Below are positions 8,380 to 20,031 of a stretch of DNA of 64,000 nt, piece after piece. The position numbers and the translations under genes are program-made. A model generated the notes under the pieces. It had not been told where the DNA came from, did not search any database, and worked only from the letters and a program-made list of their open reading frames with translations. The stretch is from Schizochytrium sp. CCTCC M209059. Its lineage: Eukaryota > Sar > Bigyra > Thraustochytrida > Thraustochytriidae. The DNA is taken from NCBI GenBank assembly GCA_000818945.1, contig KN805377.1, positions 173,051 to 237,050 on the forward strand, written 5' to 3'. Each line of letters starts with the position of its first letter. Within the stretch, counting starts at the first letter, position 1.

Positions 8380-10749
8380 GCTTGAAGCTCGCGGTCGAGC
8401 TTGACGTAGTCAATATCCTTCGACGCGGCCGCGCGGCGCGGGCGCTTGCGCTCTGGCTCGCCAGCAAGAGCACCCAAGGCTTGCTCACGCTCCTTGACAA
8501 GAGCCAGCTCACGCTGCTGTTCCCAAACAGAGTCCTCCGCATCATACACCTCGGTGCTTGAAGACTCGGTGAGTGCAGCAACGTGCGCGCACACGGATCG
8601 CGCAAAGGGACTGATGATCTGGCCTTGAATCTTGTAGCCGCCTTCGAGAACGGAAACGACCCTGCCCTTAGCAGTCTTGTTCGCAATCTTCACAAGTTGA
8701 CGCGTCAGCCAATAGTAGTCGTGTTCCAGCACCGAAAGGTAGCCCATGTTGATGTCATCGCGCACGTGAGCATCAAATCCTGCCGAAATGATAATAAGGT
8801 CCGGCGCGAATTCGGCCAGCTTCGGCAGCACATGAACACGCCAGCTCGTACGCCATTCCATGCGGCTCTTGCTGTTCTGTCCAACGTCGATGATACGCGG
8901 ATCGCCGGGCCCCGGCTTCGAGTAATCGCCGAATCCATAGTTGGCGCCGTCGCTTGGGTAAAACATGCCCACCTGTGGCGGCGCATACGGATCCGGATCA
9001 AGTCCAGGCACGCGTTTTCCATAGCCGTGAATGGAAGCGAAAAAGATATTGTCCGGGTCCTCTTCGCTCAACCACGGCTTGTACGTCGGCTGCGTCACCT
9101 GAAGATCGCAAAACGCCGTGTCGAGACGAGTCTTGTGCTCGCCGGGCACCACATTCTTCACGCAAGCCTCAGTGCCATTGCCGTGATGCACATCGAAGTC
9201 AATGATCGCAACCTTCTTCACCCCCTGGTGTCGATAGACGCTCCTCGCGTAGGCAGCGCCGATTGCCGCGTTGCTGAGCAGGCAGAAACCATACGATCCA
9301 GCTGGGTCCAACTTACTCGTAACGACGCCGCGCGGGCCAGCATGGTGGCCCGGTGGTCGCACGGCACAAAAAACATTGCGGTACTCGCCCTTCATCACAC
9401 TGTCAATGCCATTGCAAACTGAGCCAGCCGCGTACAATGCGGCCTCGAAGCTCTTGCCCGAAATGGATGTGTCGCTATCCAGTTCTCCGATCTCATTCTC
9501 GTCGAGCTGTGCCGCGAATGAGCGGATCTTCGACACGTACATGTGGTCATGAACCCGGAGAATGTCCGAGATCTCAGCCTGTGTTGGCTTGCCCCACGCC
9601 AGCGAAGGCGCCAGCCGCGCCGAACGCAAGATACCAATCTCGTCATTCAAGAGCACCTTGAGACGGTTCACGTTCTCTGGGGGCACGTCAAAAAATCCGC
9701 GATTGCGCGTCCACGCAGGCCTGCACGTGTAGTGTCGCTCACAAATCTCGTGTGCGAGAATCAGCGTCTTCTTGCTTGACCCGGGCGCAGACGCACCACC
9801 GTTGGGCAGGCCACCTTCACTGCCGAGAGCAGCAAGCACCTCCTCGTGGCCGTGCAGCCGCGCCCAATCTGCCGGCACGCGGCCCCGAGCGTCTTTTCGC
9901 GACGCCGCTTCCGCGTCTGTTGCGAGGAGAATCTTGACACCTTCAGCAAAACCATTTGCAGCAGCAACATGTACGGGCGTCATTCCAAACTCATCGCCCT
10001 GCATCACCAGCGCCTTGCGCGTCTCAGCAGGGACACTCTCATTGTCTAGAACAGTCTTGAGAATCTCACCGTGGCTTGTTCGGCTCGCAATGTGAAGCAC
10101 ATTTCTTCCCTCGAGGTCCGTGATTTCCCACTTGGTATTGGCCCCGCCGCAACGAATGACCGTGGCGAGAGCCTGTGGTTCGTTGAACTCTGCGCAAAGA
10201 TGCAGACAGGTCCTCTTGAGGTCGTCTTGGGCATCGAGATCAATCGTGTCCGAGCCAATCGGGCTGTTCGCGACCACGGCGGGATGGTCTTGCGCAGCTA
10301 GGACAGTCTCAAGCGCCTCGAGAGCGAAGTCGCGACATTTTTCCACGGATCCAACGCCAAGAATCAGGTGTGACAGAGGAGCCAAGTTGCACGTAAGTCT
10401 CTTTTTCGCGCCTGCTGCCAGTAATACACGGAGGCATCCCATTTGTCGCCAAAGAATTGCAACGTGCAAGGCTGTGCAGCCCTCATGGTCACGCTTGTCC
10501 AGGAGTCTCGCGCGGTGAGTGGCTTCCCATTTCAGCAGTTTCTGATTGCGCCTCTCTGGGTCTTCCTCGTTGTCCTCTTCAATCGTCTTGCGGTGCTCCA
10601 GATAGCGCACGGACGCCATATGCAAATCGATCAGCCGCTTCACGGCCTCCACATCGCCCTTTTCCGTGGCGTTATGCAGCATGAACTCGGAGGCATCGTC
10701 CACCTCGTCGTCGTCATCATCGTCATCGACATCGTCGTCATCGTCGTCA

Positions 10750-10780
<31 letters not shown>

Positions 10781-10832
10781 CGTCATCGCCATCGCCATCC
10801 TTGGCTTGGCGCGCAACCTTGGGCGCCCCGTC

Positions 10833-10863
<31 letters not shown>

Positions 10864-10911
10864 CATTTTTCCAGCAGCCCATACTTGTCCGCCCCGGCGG
10901 CGGGCGCGGCG
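8313..10911 (-). CDS. Ankyrin-repeat class II histone deacetylase (5' end in gap)
   Basis: Open frame of about 866 codons running into the N gap (10912-11201), so the N-terminus is missing. First comes a poly-Asp acidic tract (about 10700-10860), then several ankyrin repeats (about 9800-10690: GCTALHVAILWRQMGCLRVL, RNVLHIASRTSHGEIL, GMTPVHVAAANGFAEGVKIL), then a complete deacetylase domain (about 8600-9780). Active-site motifs are present: RPPGHHAGP (about 9345), DFDVHHGNGT (about 9190, zinc ligands Asp and His), and GFDAH (8766-8780). EHDYYWLTRQL...LEGGY is class II-like. It should remove acetyl groups from lysines, histone or not, in a zinc-dependent way; ankyrins would choose partners. The C-terminus is Gln-rich. 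Ankyrin-HDAC fusions are known in plants and protists. The frame that crosses the gap to 11351 is not a reliable start. Confidence 0.88.
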
Positions 10912-11201
10912 NNNNNNNNNNNNNNNNNNNNNNNNNNNNNNNNNNNNNNNNNNNNNNNNNNNNNNNNNNNNNNNNNNNNNNNNNNNNNNNNNNNNNNNNN
11001 NNNNNNNNNNNNNNNNNNNNNNNNNNNNNNNNNNNNNNNNNNNNNNNNNNNNNNNNNNNNNNNNNNNNNNNNNNNNNNNNNNNNNNNNNNNNNNNNNNNN
11101 NNNNNNNNNNNNNNNNNNNNNNNNNNNNNNNNNNNNNNNNNNNNNNNNNNNNNNNNNNNNNNNNNNNNNNNNNNNNNNNNNNNNNNNNNNNNNNNNNNNN
11201 N
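10912..11201. other. Assembly gap (290 N)
   Basis: Run of N that hides the start of the HDAC gene and part of its promoter. Confidence 0.99.
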
Positions 11202-11258
11202 CGCACTTGCGCGCCCGCAGATAGCGCACTTGCAGCGCCGCGGATAGCCCACTTGCGG
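11202..11258 (-). promoter_or_regulatory. Phased GCAAGT element array, three copies
   Basis: On the minus strand the core GCAAGT occurs at 11251-11256, 11228-11233 and 11205-11210, exactly 23 bases apart. Two copies extend to GCAAGTGGGCTATCCGC and GCAAGTGCGCTATCTGC; the third is cut by the gap. The array lies upstream of, and in the same orientation as, the HDAC gene. A related array is at 54710-54858. Confidence 0.6.
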
Positions 11259-11305
11259 GTAACGACGGCCAGGGAGACCAATTTTATCCATCCAAGCTTG
11301 CACAG

Positions 11306-11345
<40 letters not shown>

Positions 11346-11366
11346 GAGCAAGCGAGCGAGCGAGCG
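11306..11366. repeat. (CAAG)n / (CGAG)n tetranucleotide microsatellite
   Basis: About ten CAAG units grading into CGAG. The same unit recurs at 24725-24768 and around 60180-60406. Confidence 0.9.
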
Positions 11367-11449
11367 ACGCGAGGCCGAGGCGAGGCGGGGCCGTGGGTCC
11401 TGCGCGCGCGCGCGCGACGCGGGCGAGGCGGCGGCCGCGGAGAGAGCTG

Positions 11450-11475
11450 AGAGCTGAGCTGAGCTGAGCTGAGCT
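11450..11475. repeat. (GAGCT)n pentanucleotide repeat
   Basis: Five GAGCT units about 40 bases upstream of the ATG at 11517, in the probable 5' UTR. Confidence 0.8.
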
Positions 11476-11516
11476 ACGATCTGGCCGGGCTGGCCTGGGG
11501 GGCGAGATAAGAAAAA

Positions 11517-11651
11517 ATGAGCTTCTTCAACTTTGGCGCCGCCAACGGGGCGAACACGGACGCAGCTGCGAGCGCGACCACGGCACCAACATTCTCATTT
11601 GGGGCTGCCGCAGGAGGAAACGAGCCGAATGAGGAATCGTCTTCATCGACA

Positions 11652-11689
<38 letters not shown>

Positions 11690-14600
11690 GCAGCGTGAGA
11701 ATGGAGAGACTGGCCAGGGCCCAAACAAGGCAAACGACGCCACCGCCTCGAGCGCGGGGGATCCAGCGACTCCTGAAAAAGGCTTCTCGCTAGCACTCAT
11801 GCCACGAGGAACATCAGGCAACAGCGACAGCAACAGTAGCCCGAAACGGGGCCTCGGCAACACAGCGCTAACCGCAGTGAAAGACTCGCTCTCGAGCGAA
11901 GATGTCCTCAAAATTGTTGGTCTCGAAAACCAGGGCCATGACTGGTTCACCACAGAGGCACTGGCGCTCGCATGCACTGGCGAGCGACTGGGGGGCATGG
12001 GTGCCATCACCAGTCTCGAAGAGGACGATATTGCGACGCACTTTCCCGGAGATAGCCTCGTCAAACTCTTGGATGCCTTCCCGCGACGATCGCAAGACGC
12101 GGCGCCCGCTCAAAGCCAGGCTTCAGGCAAGACTCCTCGTTCGCGCGCCAACTTTGTAGAAGAAGTTTGTGAAAGACTAGACTTGAGTGACGCTGCTGGC
12201 AGGGCGTTGGTGGCGCGCTTCCTCGGGGCAAAAGAAGAGGTTGGCTTGGGCATTCGTCGCGCCAACGCCAGGAGACACGAAATCCTACGCATCGTCCGTC
12301 GTAGTAGCGCAAAACGCGCCGCTGTCGAAGAGGCGCTGTCAGACGTGCGCTCCTTCGCCGAGCTCGATGCCATCGACTCCGTCGTTGGTCTCGTTTCGCT
12401 CAGCGACGATCGCTTTCGCGCGACACTCCAGGCCGACATCAAGCTAGCTCGCGACAACAGCAACGAGATTGTCTTTGGCCTGCGCAGGAGTGAGAGTCTT
12501 CTCAACGAGGTCGAGCGTCGCTTCCAAGGCGAACAGTCTGCCTTGCTCAACGTAATTGTGCTCATGGCTCGCGCCTCTGCCGACAATGACAACCTGGCGG
12601 CTTCTGACGAAAAATGGCACCAATTCGCTTGCGAGTTCATCGATGAGCGCTGCGAGTTTATCATGGATCATGCACTGACCATCTTGGAGCGCAAGGACCT
12701 TCCCGAAAATCTGGAGCGTCAGCTTTTACGCATTCTCTTCCACATGCCCGTTCGAAGAGAGAAAAAGCTGCTGCTTCGACTGCTTCGGCCCAAGCGAAGC
12801 AGCCTGATCAATCGTGTTCCTTACATGTCACGCATCCTCGCGCTTTTAGACCGCCTTCGCGCTGGCTACAGTGAAGACCTCAAGGACGCGGTCATCGCAC
12901 TCGATGCTCCTGCCGTAAGTCTAGCCTGGGCCACCTTCGTCGCCGACGAAAACGCCTTTTCCCGCAGCTACGCGGCGGGTTTCGAGTCTCTCGGCAACGT
13001 CAGCAAACAGACCGAGTTCGCTCATCCGCTCCTTCCCGTCGTAACCACGGCAATCGAAAACTTTGGCATCGACGAGCTCCTGGATAGCGAGTCAGACTGT
13101 CTATTTGTGGCAAAGCTTTGTGCGGCGGCCTTTGCCGGCCGTCCCGAAGCTTGCGACGCCTTTTGGCGCAACGCCACGCATACGTTGCGAAAGCTGCTCG
13201 CGCAATTTTCACACTTTCCGAATGCCTTTCTCGAGCTCTGTGGCGCACTTGTCGCAAGCGAAAACAGCGCCAGCTACGCATACGCGTACGTTGGCAATGA
13301 GATTCGTCTCTCCAACCTCGCGCTTTTTTGCAGTCTTGTCAAGCACCTTAATCGGGCCAACCTTGCGGCCCGCTTCGACATGATCAAAATTACCCATAAC
13401 GTGGTGCGCTCGCACCTCGGTGATCCCTACCTCGTGGAGACGCTTCGAAACCTTGCCGAGAAGTTTCCTCAGCACGTCCTCACGATTCTCGCGAACGAAG
13501 CCGACCAGGCCTCTGCGTTTCCCGTACTCGGCGTGATCCGCCGTCAGCTCGAGCAAGCTACTGCGGCCGGCGAGTATGCTGGTCTCTTGCACGGCATCGA
13601 CCTCATTAATATGCTCATTCTACAGGTCGAGCGCGAGCATTACTCTTCAGAATTGCACGTGGCTTTCCAGGATTGCGGCGCTCGATGCTCGCGCGCCGAG
13701 CTGTCGCGGCACCTCCGGGTCCTTGGCTATCACGGTTCCGTCGACGACGCCACGCTTCGTAAACTTGCTCCGTCTGGTGCTCCCGCTGAAGTAGAGCCTT
13801 CGCGGCTGATGCAACTTCTCAGCCTAGGCGAGGGCGCCTTCTTTCGCGTCCTCGGGCTCTCGCTGCAGGGTCGACGCGCTCAAACCCGGCGCTTCGTTTT
13901 TCAGGCTGTCAAGCTTGTGCGCGAAGTCTTTCGCAGCCACCGCGGCTGGCGCTTCGCTTCGCAAGCCCAGCGTTGGGATATTGGCACTCGCACAACCCGC
14001 ATTCTGCATCGATGCGCGGAAATGCCTTTTGAAATGGATGGCGTGCGCGCCAAAGTCATGGACGACATCATGAATGACACCGCAACCCAAGATGCCCTCA
14101 TTGCCAACATTTTGGCGCTCAAACTTCCTCGCGCTATATTTGCCCAGGAGCTTGTCGTGGCCTCCCTCGACCTTTTAGCCACGATTCTCGAGCTCGACGG
14201 TTCCGGGACGCAAAAGATCGCTCTTCTTTGTCGTCAAGATCTCGCGGCAACAGTTGCCACCTACATTGGCTTTCCTGCCGAAGACGATCGTATTCCGTGC
14301 GAGTTTCCTCTACAGCGTCTCGCGGTCCGCGTTCTCGAAAATTTTGTTGTTTCGCTCGATGCCTTCCGACGCGCCAAGCAACAAAAAGCAACTGGAGGTG
14401 GCCCCAAGGGTCGTCTTCTTGGCGGTCTCAAGTCTGGCACAGGTGCCGCGGGTGGCATCGTTTCCACCGCGTCTACAAATCAAGGCAGTGACTATGGCCT
14501 TGGCGGCGCGAGCGGCTCGGGTGGAACGAGCGCTTATTTCGGTGGTGGCGCAAGCGGAGGCGTTCCAAGTGTCGTGGCCATGCTGTCCAAGGCAGCGATG

Positions 14601-17600
14601 CTTTCAGACGATGTCGCCAAGTCAATCTCGAACGGTGAAACGGCAACCTTGGGCCTTCTCACCACCTCACTTGAACTGGAACCTGGTCTTGCTGCGATGC
14701 TTTTGCAAAACGATGCAATTCTTGAGAATATACTCGGAATCTTGCGCGAGACAAGTAACTTTCGCGAGGCACCGAGACTATACCTGGTTGCTCTCGAGTT
14801 CATCGGCGCGCTTTGGTACAAGCGTTACTCCTCGATCATCGCTCGTCTGCTCGATTTGGAGCCCCTTTTCTGGGACCTCATGTCGTTTAGTCTCTATCAG
14901 GACATCGAGGAGGAGAAGATGCTTGTTTCCACGTCGCAAGCCATCGCCGCGCAAAAGAATCAAATTTGCGCACGTGCCTGGGCGCTCGAGATCATGACGC
15001 TGGAGATCGAAACAAATGGCGTAAGTGGATCGTTCATGGAGCTTTTGCGGACGCTGCGAAAGCAAGATCGCGACAACGCGTGGCTCAAGCAGTATCCCGG
15101 TGCCAGCGTGTCACGCCACGAGATGACGACAGCGTCGATCAAATCCTCGGGTGTCGATCTCTCGGCGTTTCGACGACATGCTAGTGCAATGGTCATGCCG
15201 CCCCCGAATGCCGATATGTTTCTTCATGAGCGCCGGCAACACCGCTTTGGGCTGGTGGCAAGCCAGCAATACAACGTCGACATGCTCGAGCGCGTTTTCC
15301 CTGACGAAGAGGATCTCGTCGAGGACGTTCGCTTCCAAAATTGCATCCTCGCTCTTTCCGAGGCACAGCTTATGCTTCTTCGCGCTTGGAAGATTTATAT
15401 GGAGACTCGATGTTTGATTACCTGGGACGATCAGCCGGCGCCCGATGACCTGGCTTCGCCCATGCACCGCAAGACCGGTCCTGCGGACTCACTCGTGAGC
15501 CGAACCCGCTCCTTGAGCAATGTGGCTTCCAAGCATTGGGGCGACATGACATCGTACACGCTCGTCACAGAACTCGCTGCGAATCTGCGGGACGCAGATG
15601 CCGATCTCTTTGGCAACAATCATCAGCAGCGCTACCTTTTGGAGATGACGGAGATGTTCACATCGATGCTTCACTTCAAGATTTTTGAGCGTGGAACGTC
15701 CGCAGAGAACATGAAATCGCTCCTGCTCGATGCGCGAATCGCCACGCCCCTGGCTGCCTTTCGCAAGCGCCCGCGTGCGATGCGCGGGGAAAAGCTCGTT
15801 CTCGACAGTGAGGAACCATCCTCGCCAGGATCTGTGCAGCTCATCGAGTGGATCTCGCGGTGTCTGAACAATCTTCTTAACTATGCGAGTCCAGCCGGTA
15901 GCAGTGACGCTGCGCAGACCCGAGTCTTCACACTCGGTGTCATGCGGTCGCTTCTTGCTGGTCTGCTCATGCTCTTTGAGGTGGCGGGCGACGATGAGGC
16001 AGACGTTGGACCATGCGCCAAACTCGCGAATGCGCGCATGCTTGCGCTCGACCCGCTCGCAAAGGTTCTCTCCAGGTATGCCGACCAGACGGAGATCCTT
16101 GATTTGTGCTTGCCGCTGCTCTGCCTCATCCTCTCGGGGCTTGCTCCGGAGCAGACGCTGGCCGTCAAGGCTCTGATGGATCAGAATGTCTTTGGTTTGC
16201 TGCAAAAATCATATGTACTCCATGCCGAGACTCTCGGGCGCCGCTACGCCGACCGCCAAGGCCTTCACATTTGGCTCGAGCGCAATGGCCTCAGCGACCT
16301 CAGTGTCAAGGTGTTGAGCGCCACGACGCCTTCTGCGACGAATAAGGACGTTGCGCCGTCAGGAGCGTCAACTCGGGGCGATGCAGAGCCCGACAACTCA
16401 TCTGTCACTTCACTCGCGCTCTCGTCGAGTTCGCAAGATGCACTTACGATCCATGAAGAAGAGGACGCTTCCGTCTCTGCAGCCGCTGCGGCAGAGGCCG
16501 AAGCGGATCGCGCCAAAGGTGCCAAGGAAAAGGAAGCCGAGAGCCGCATGCGAGAGATTGCGCGACAGCTGGGATACAAGACTTTCGAATTTCGTTCAAG
16601 ACATCGGTCTTCTCGCAACTATCGCGATCTTGTTGGCTCCAAGATTTCTTCAGGATACTCTGACGAGGCCGGCCTCGTTGATATGAGTGTGATCCACCTT
16701 TTTCTGGACTTTGGCATCACCAGCGTCAGCGAGCTTCGCACCTTGGACCACGCAGCGCTTCAGGAGATGGGCATCTACAAGCCCTCCGACCGGCGCCGGC
16801 TCTTGGACATTATCGACGAGCGTAGTGGTAACACCCATATCGGTGAGTCCTATGCGCATTCGTCACAGGCCTCGTCTGCATCGGCCCCGCCGTCCAAGCC
16901 GCCGATGGGCATGGAATCTGATATTCCCATGTCCTCGGCAACAGCTTCTTCCTCCTGGACAGGCGCCGGGACCAAGGGGGCCGGCAGCTCACGTGGAGCG
17001 AGCGGAGGCGTTTCCGGAGCGCGCAGACCCATTTCGCGCAAGGTGGGCTTTGAGGCGGCGCAGGAGCTGAAGCGTGGCCTTTTGCGCTTGCAACTAATCT
17101 TGCACATCTTCGGTGCTGCCGCTCGAGTCGATGGCACAGGGGTTGGACCTCACCTCGCACGTCTGAACATCCTACGCGCGCTCGCCGCGGATCCGCTTCT
17201 GCGCGGCGTTGCTGGCGACAAGCCATTTCCTGCGAGCATGGACAACCGCGACAATGCCGCCTCCATTACCTTTCGTGGATACACGGTTCAGGGCGAGCGA
17301 GATCCAGCCCATTTAGTATGGTGCCAGGCACTCGAACTAGCTGCCATTCTCCTCGACAGTAACAAGACAAGCAAGGAGAATCGCAATGTGGAGCCAGCTT
17401 TCACATTTGTGGCGGCACATCGCGGCGCTATTCTTGCAGCGCTCCAGGCATACAAGAGCGCGGATAGCGTGCTCACCCTTGGCGCTCTCGAGGAGTCCCT
17501 TCGTGTTGTGGACTTGCTTCGCGCGATGTCGAACCATACGCAGCGATGGCGCTTGCATGGAGAACTGTATGCTCCTTTGCTTACGGCCGCGTGGACGATG

Positions 17601-19796
17601 CTCCATGAGCTGGTAGTTGGTAGTGAGGGCGCGCGCCGGTCGTACTTTTTGGAGGAGTTCGTCCGCACGTTTTTCACTGTAAGCAAGGCAGTGCCGCGGC
17701 TGTGCATTTGCACGCGACCCGTCACCCCACTCGAAGTTGACCAGGATCGGCAGCCGGTGATGGAGTCGTTGCAGCGCAAGCCTCTGGCGGGCACTCCTCG
17801 CGAGAAAACATCTATTCTGCGCACTTCTAGCATCATCGAGGAGCTGCGAGAGTCTGAAGCCGAGACTGCTCCTTCGTCTCGAGGCGCAGTCATATCGCAG
17901 CTCGACGATGGAGATATTTCCGTCTTGCACGTGACCATCGAATATAGGGTTTGCAGTGTTGTGCAACAGCTACTCGCTCTACTTCGCTCGCGTCAAATCG
18001 TCAAGCACCCGCGTCAGCTGCAGACCGATGAACACACGCTGCAAGTTTTGCCGCGTCGGGACTGGGGCAAGGCCATGATTCCCTTTCCTCTAGCTCGGGG
18101 CGTTGGAAGACAACAGCATTACTCGTCGCATCACTCGAACCATTACGAGTCAAGACCACGATCCTTTTCGCATGGAAATCTCGGTGAGCACGCAATGCAT
18201 GGTGGCACGCTCGGCACAGATGCTGCAACTCCGAGCGTAGCAACCTTGCTTTCTCTTCTTGGCTATGCCAAGTACCGATTGCACCTTGCGGCGAAGATGG
18301 GGATGTCATACGAGGAAGACCAAGGGCAAGATTTGCGGCATCCCGGTTCGGAGCGCTGGCGTCGAATGCTTGCGTACATTTCGTCCAATACACTGTACGT
18401 ACTCTGCATGTCTCTCGAGCTTTCACTGCATGAGCGCGATCGTCTGACTACGCAGGGTGCTCAAGGAGGGCACGAGGATAGATTACAATATACGCTGAGC
18501 GAACAAATGCTTGAGGATTTGCAGAACCGGGCCGTTGGAGGCTGCGACAAGATTCGAAAGCATTTGAATGAATTTAGCGATGACGGGGCGCAATCAGACG
18601 CGAAGCTTATGGCGCTTCTCAAGTCGCGTATCGAGAAGACTTTGAGTTTCTTCGAGGTTCGATCGGATGAGCCCTCGTCGAGCGACCAAGGTTCGCAGTC
18701 TCGGCAATGTCATCATCAACAACAGCAGCAGCAGCAGCAGCAGCAACAACAACAACAACTTGTGTTGGCAACGCCAAGCCACGGCATCGTTGAGTCATCG
18801 ACAATGATTGTCGAGAAGAGACTCGCGGATGATCCCAAGCAGCTAATGAATGCGCGCTCAGGTAAGCGCTTTCGAATGTCTCTCTCTCGTGACATTGTAC
18901 CACAGGGCCACGGAACACCAGAGGGCGTTGTGATATGGCTGCCTGGGCCCGAGGACCACCCAGCATCATGGGAAGCCGTCTTTCGCGACTTTGGGATGCC
19001 TCGCGTTCGCTTCATCATCCCAGACTTGGGCTTGGAGCGCGTACCGGAACCGTTTGCGCCTGGGCTCCATGAGACTCTGCAGCTACCCGGTGGGCCCAAG
19101 CTCGTTGCAAGCATGCTCGCAGATGCCGCAGAAGAAATGAAACGAATCAAGTTGCGATCGAAACAATCGGCGCAGGGCAAGCGAGGAGGAAGTCAGTTCA
19201 AGGATGGTGGGAAAGCGCCTCTGTTTCCTTCACAGAGCGCCTTCCCCGCGATTCGAGAACTCTTTGCCCTGATCACCCCGCGCAACGAGGACCGTGAAGT
19301 GGCTGTAGAAGCCGCTCGACTTGTTCGCGAGGCAGTCATCGCACAGTTGCATCAGGGCGTTCTCCCTCAAAACATTGTGCTCGGCGGATTTCAGAGTGGT
19401 GGTGGCTTCGCATTGCTCTCGGCGCTTCTGCTCGCAATGGAGTCCGACCCTATTGTCGTTGGTTTTGTTGCTGGTATCAATGCGCACCTCTCGTTGGCAA
19501 GTGAGGTTCTCGATTCTTTGCTACATTTGCTATTGGTCAAGCCCTCGACGCAGGAAATGCAACTGCCCAAGATTCTAATGCGCAATGGTGCGCTCGATGT
19601 CAATGTGACGCCCGCGCTTGCCGAGGTTACCGCGCGAGCGCTTCATCTCGCTGGCGCTGAGGTGAATTTCGACACAGTACAAGGCTTGGATCATTCGCAG
19701 TGGACTCTAGATCAGATGAGACTTGTCTGGGAAATGGTTTCGCACCAGATGTCAACGCGCAGCGACTCGCCTGCTCCCGGCAACAATGCTCGCTGA
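11517..19796 (+). CDS. Nup188/Nup205-like giant protein with SAM-like and thioesterase-like domains
   Basis: Single exon, 2759 residues, clean ATG in GAAAAAATGA. The N-terminus has FG-type motifs (NFG, SFG in residues 3-40) and a poly-Gln run (about 44-60), like a nucleoporin. Residues about 130-1600 are mostly helical with long Leu-rich solenoid-like sequence; the segments around 1080-1160 (LEPLFWDLMSFSLYQDIEEE... ARAWALEIMTLEIE) resemble Nup188-family sequence, so I suggest an inner-ring nucleoporin, with moderate confidence. Residues about 1722-1771 look like a SAM domain (LFLDFGITSVSELRTLDHAA, then MGIYKPSDRRRLL). Residues about 2465-2750 match the acyl-protein thioesterase/carboxylesterase alpha/beta hydrolase fold: IWLPGPEDH, IVLGGFQSGGGFAL, GALDVNVTP (Asp2694), GLDHSQW (His2726). 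The usual GFSQGG elbow reads GFQSGG (Gln2626, Ser2627), and the oxyanion HG is PG. A second poly-Gln run lies near residue 2410. Confidence 0.6.
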
Positions 19797-20031
19797 CCAA
19801 GCACGCTCACTGCGCATGCAAGCAAAACGTATCGTAAGTGGATTGGCTGTCTATAGCCGTGTTAGAAATTCGCAATAACCTTTCATCATAATCGAGGGTT
19901 CCGCCTCTTTTATAATTTTTTTTACCCGCTTCTTCTTCTTCTTCTTCTTCTTCTTTCCTTCCGTTCCCTCACCCTCCAAAGATATTTGTGCCTTTTGCAA
20001 TTCCTCCCCAAGAGCGCTCGCTTGCACGGTC
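19797..20031. other. Convergent 3' region with (TTC)n repeat
   Basis: Short gap between two convergent genes. It holds a TTC repeat at about 19930-19953. A minus-strand frame (19851-20564) runs through it and overlaps the finger gene, but encodes no finger and ends in a Lys run made by this repeat. Confidence 0.4.

Larger units (their letters stand above)
11202..11516. promoter_or_regulatory. Divergent promoter between HDAC and Nup188-like genes
   Basis: The part of the divergent promoter left outside the gap. It carries three GCAAGT elements on the minus strand (11202-11258), a CAAG microsatellite (11306-11366) and a GAGCT repeat (11450-11475) right before the Nup-like ATG. Confidence 0.5.

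Noticed and set aside
10912..11351. HDAC start at 11351, reading through the gap as repeated LACL residues
   Set aside because: The frame depends on unknown bases and the upstream peptide is only a translation of the CAAG microsatellite.
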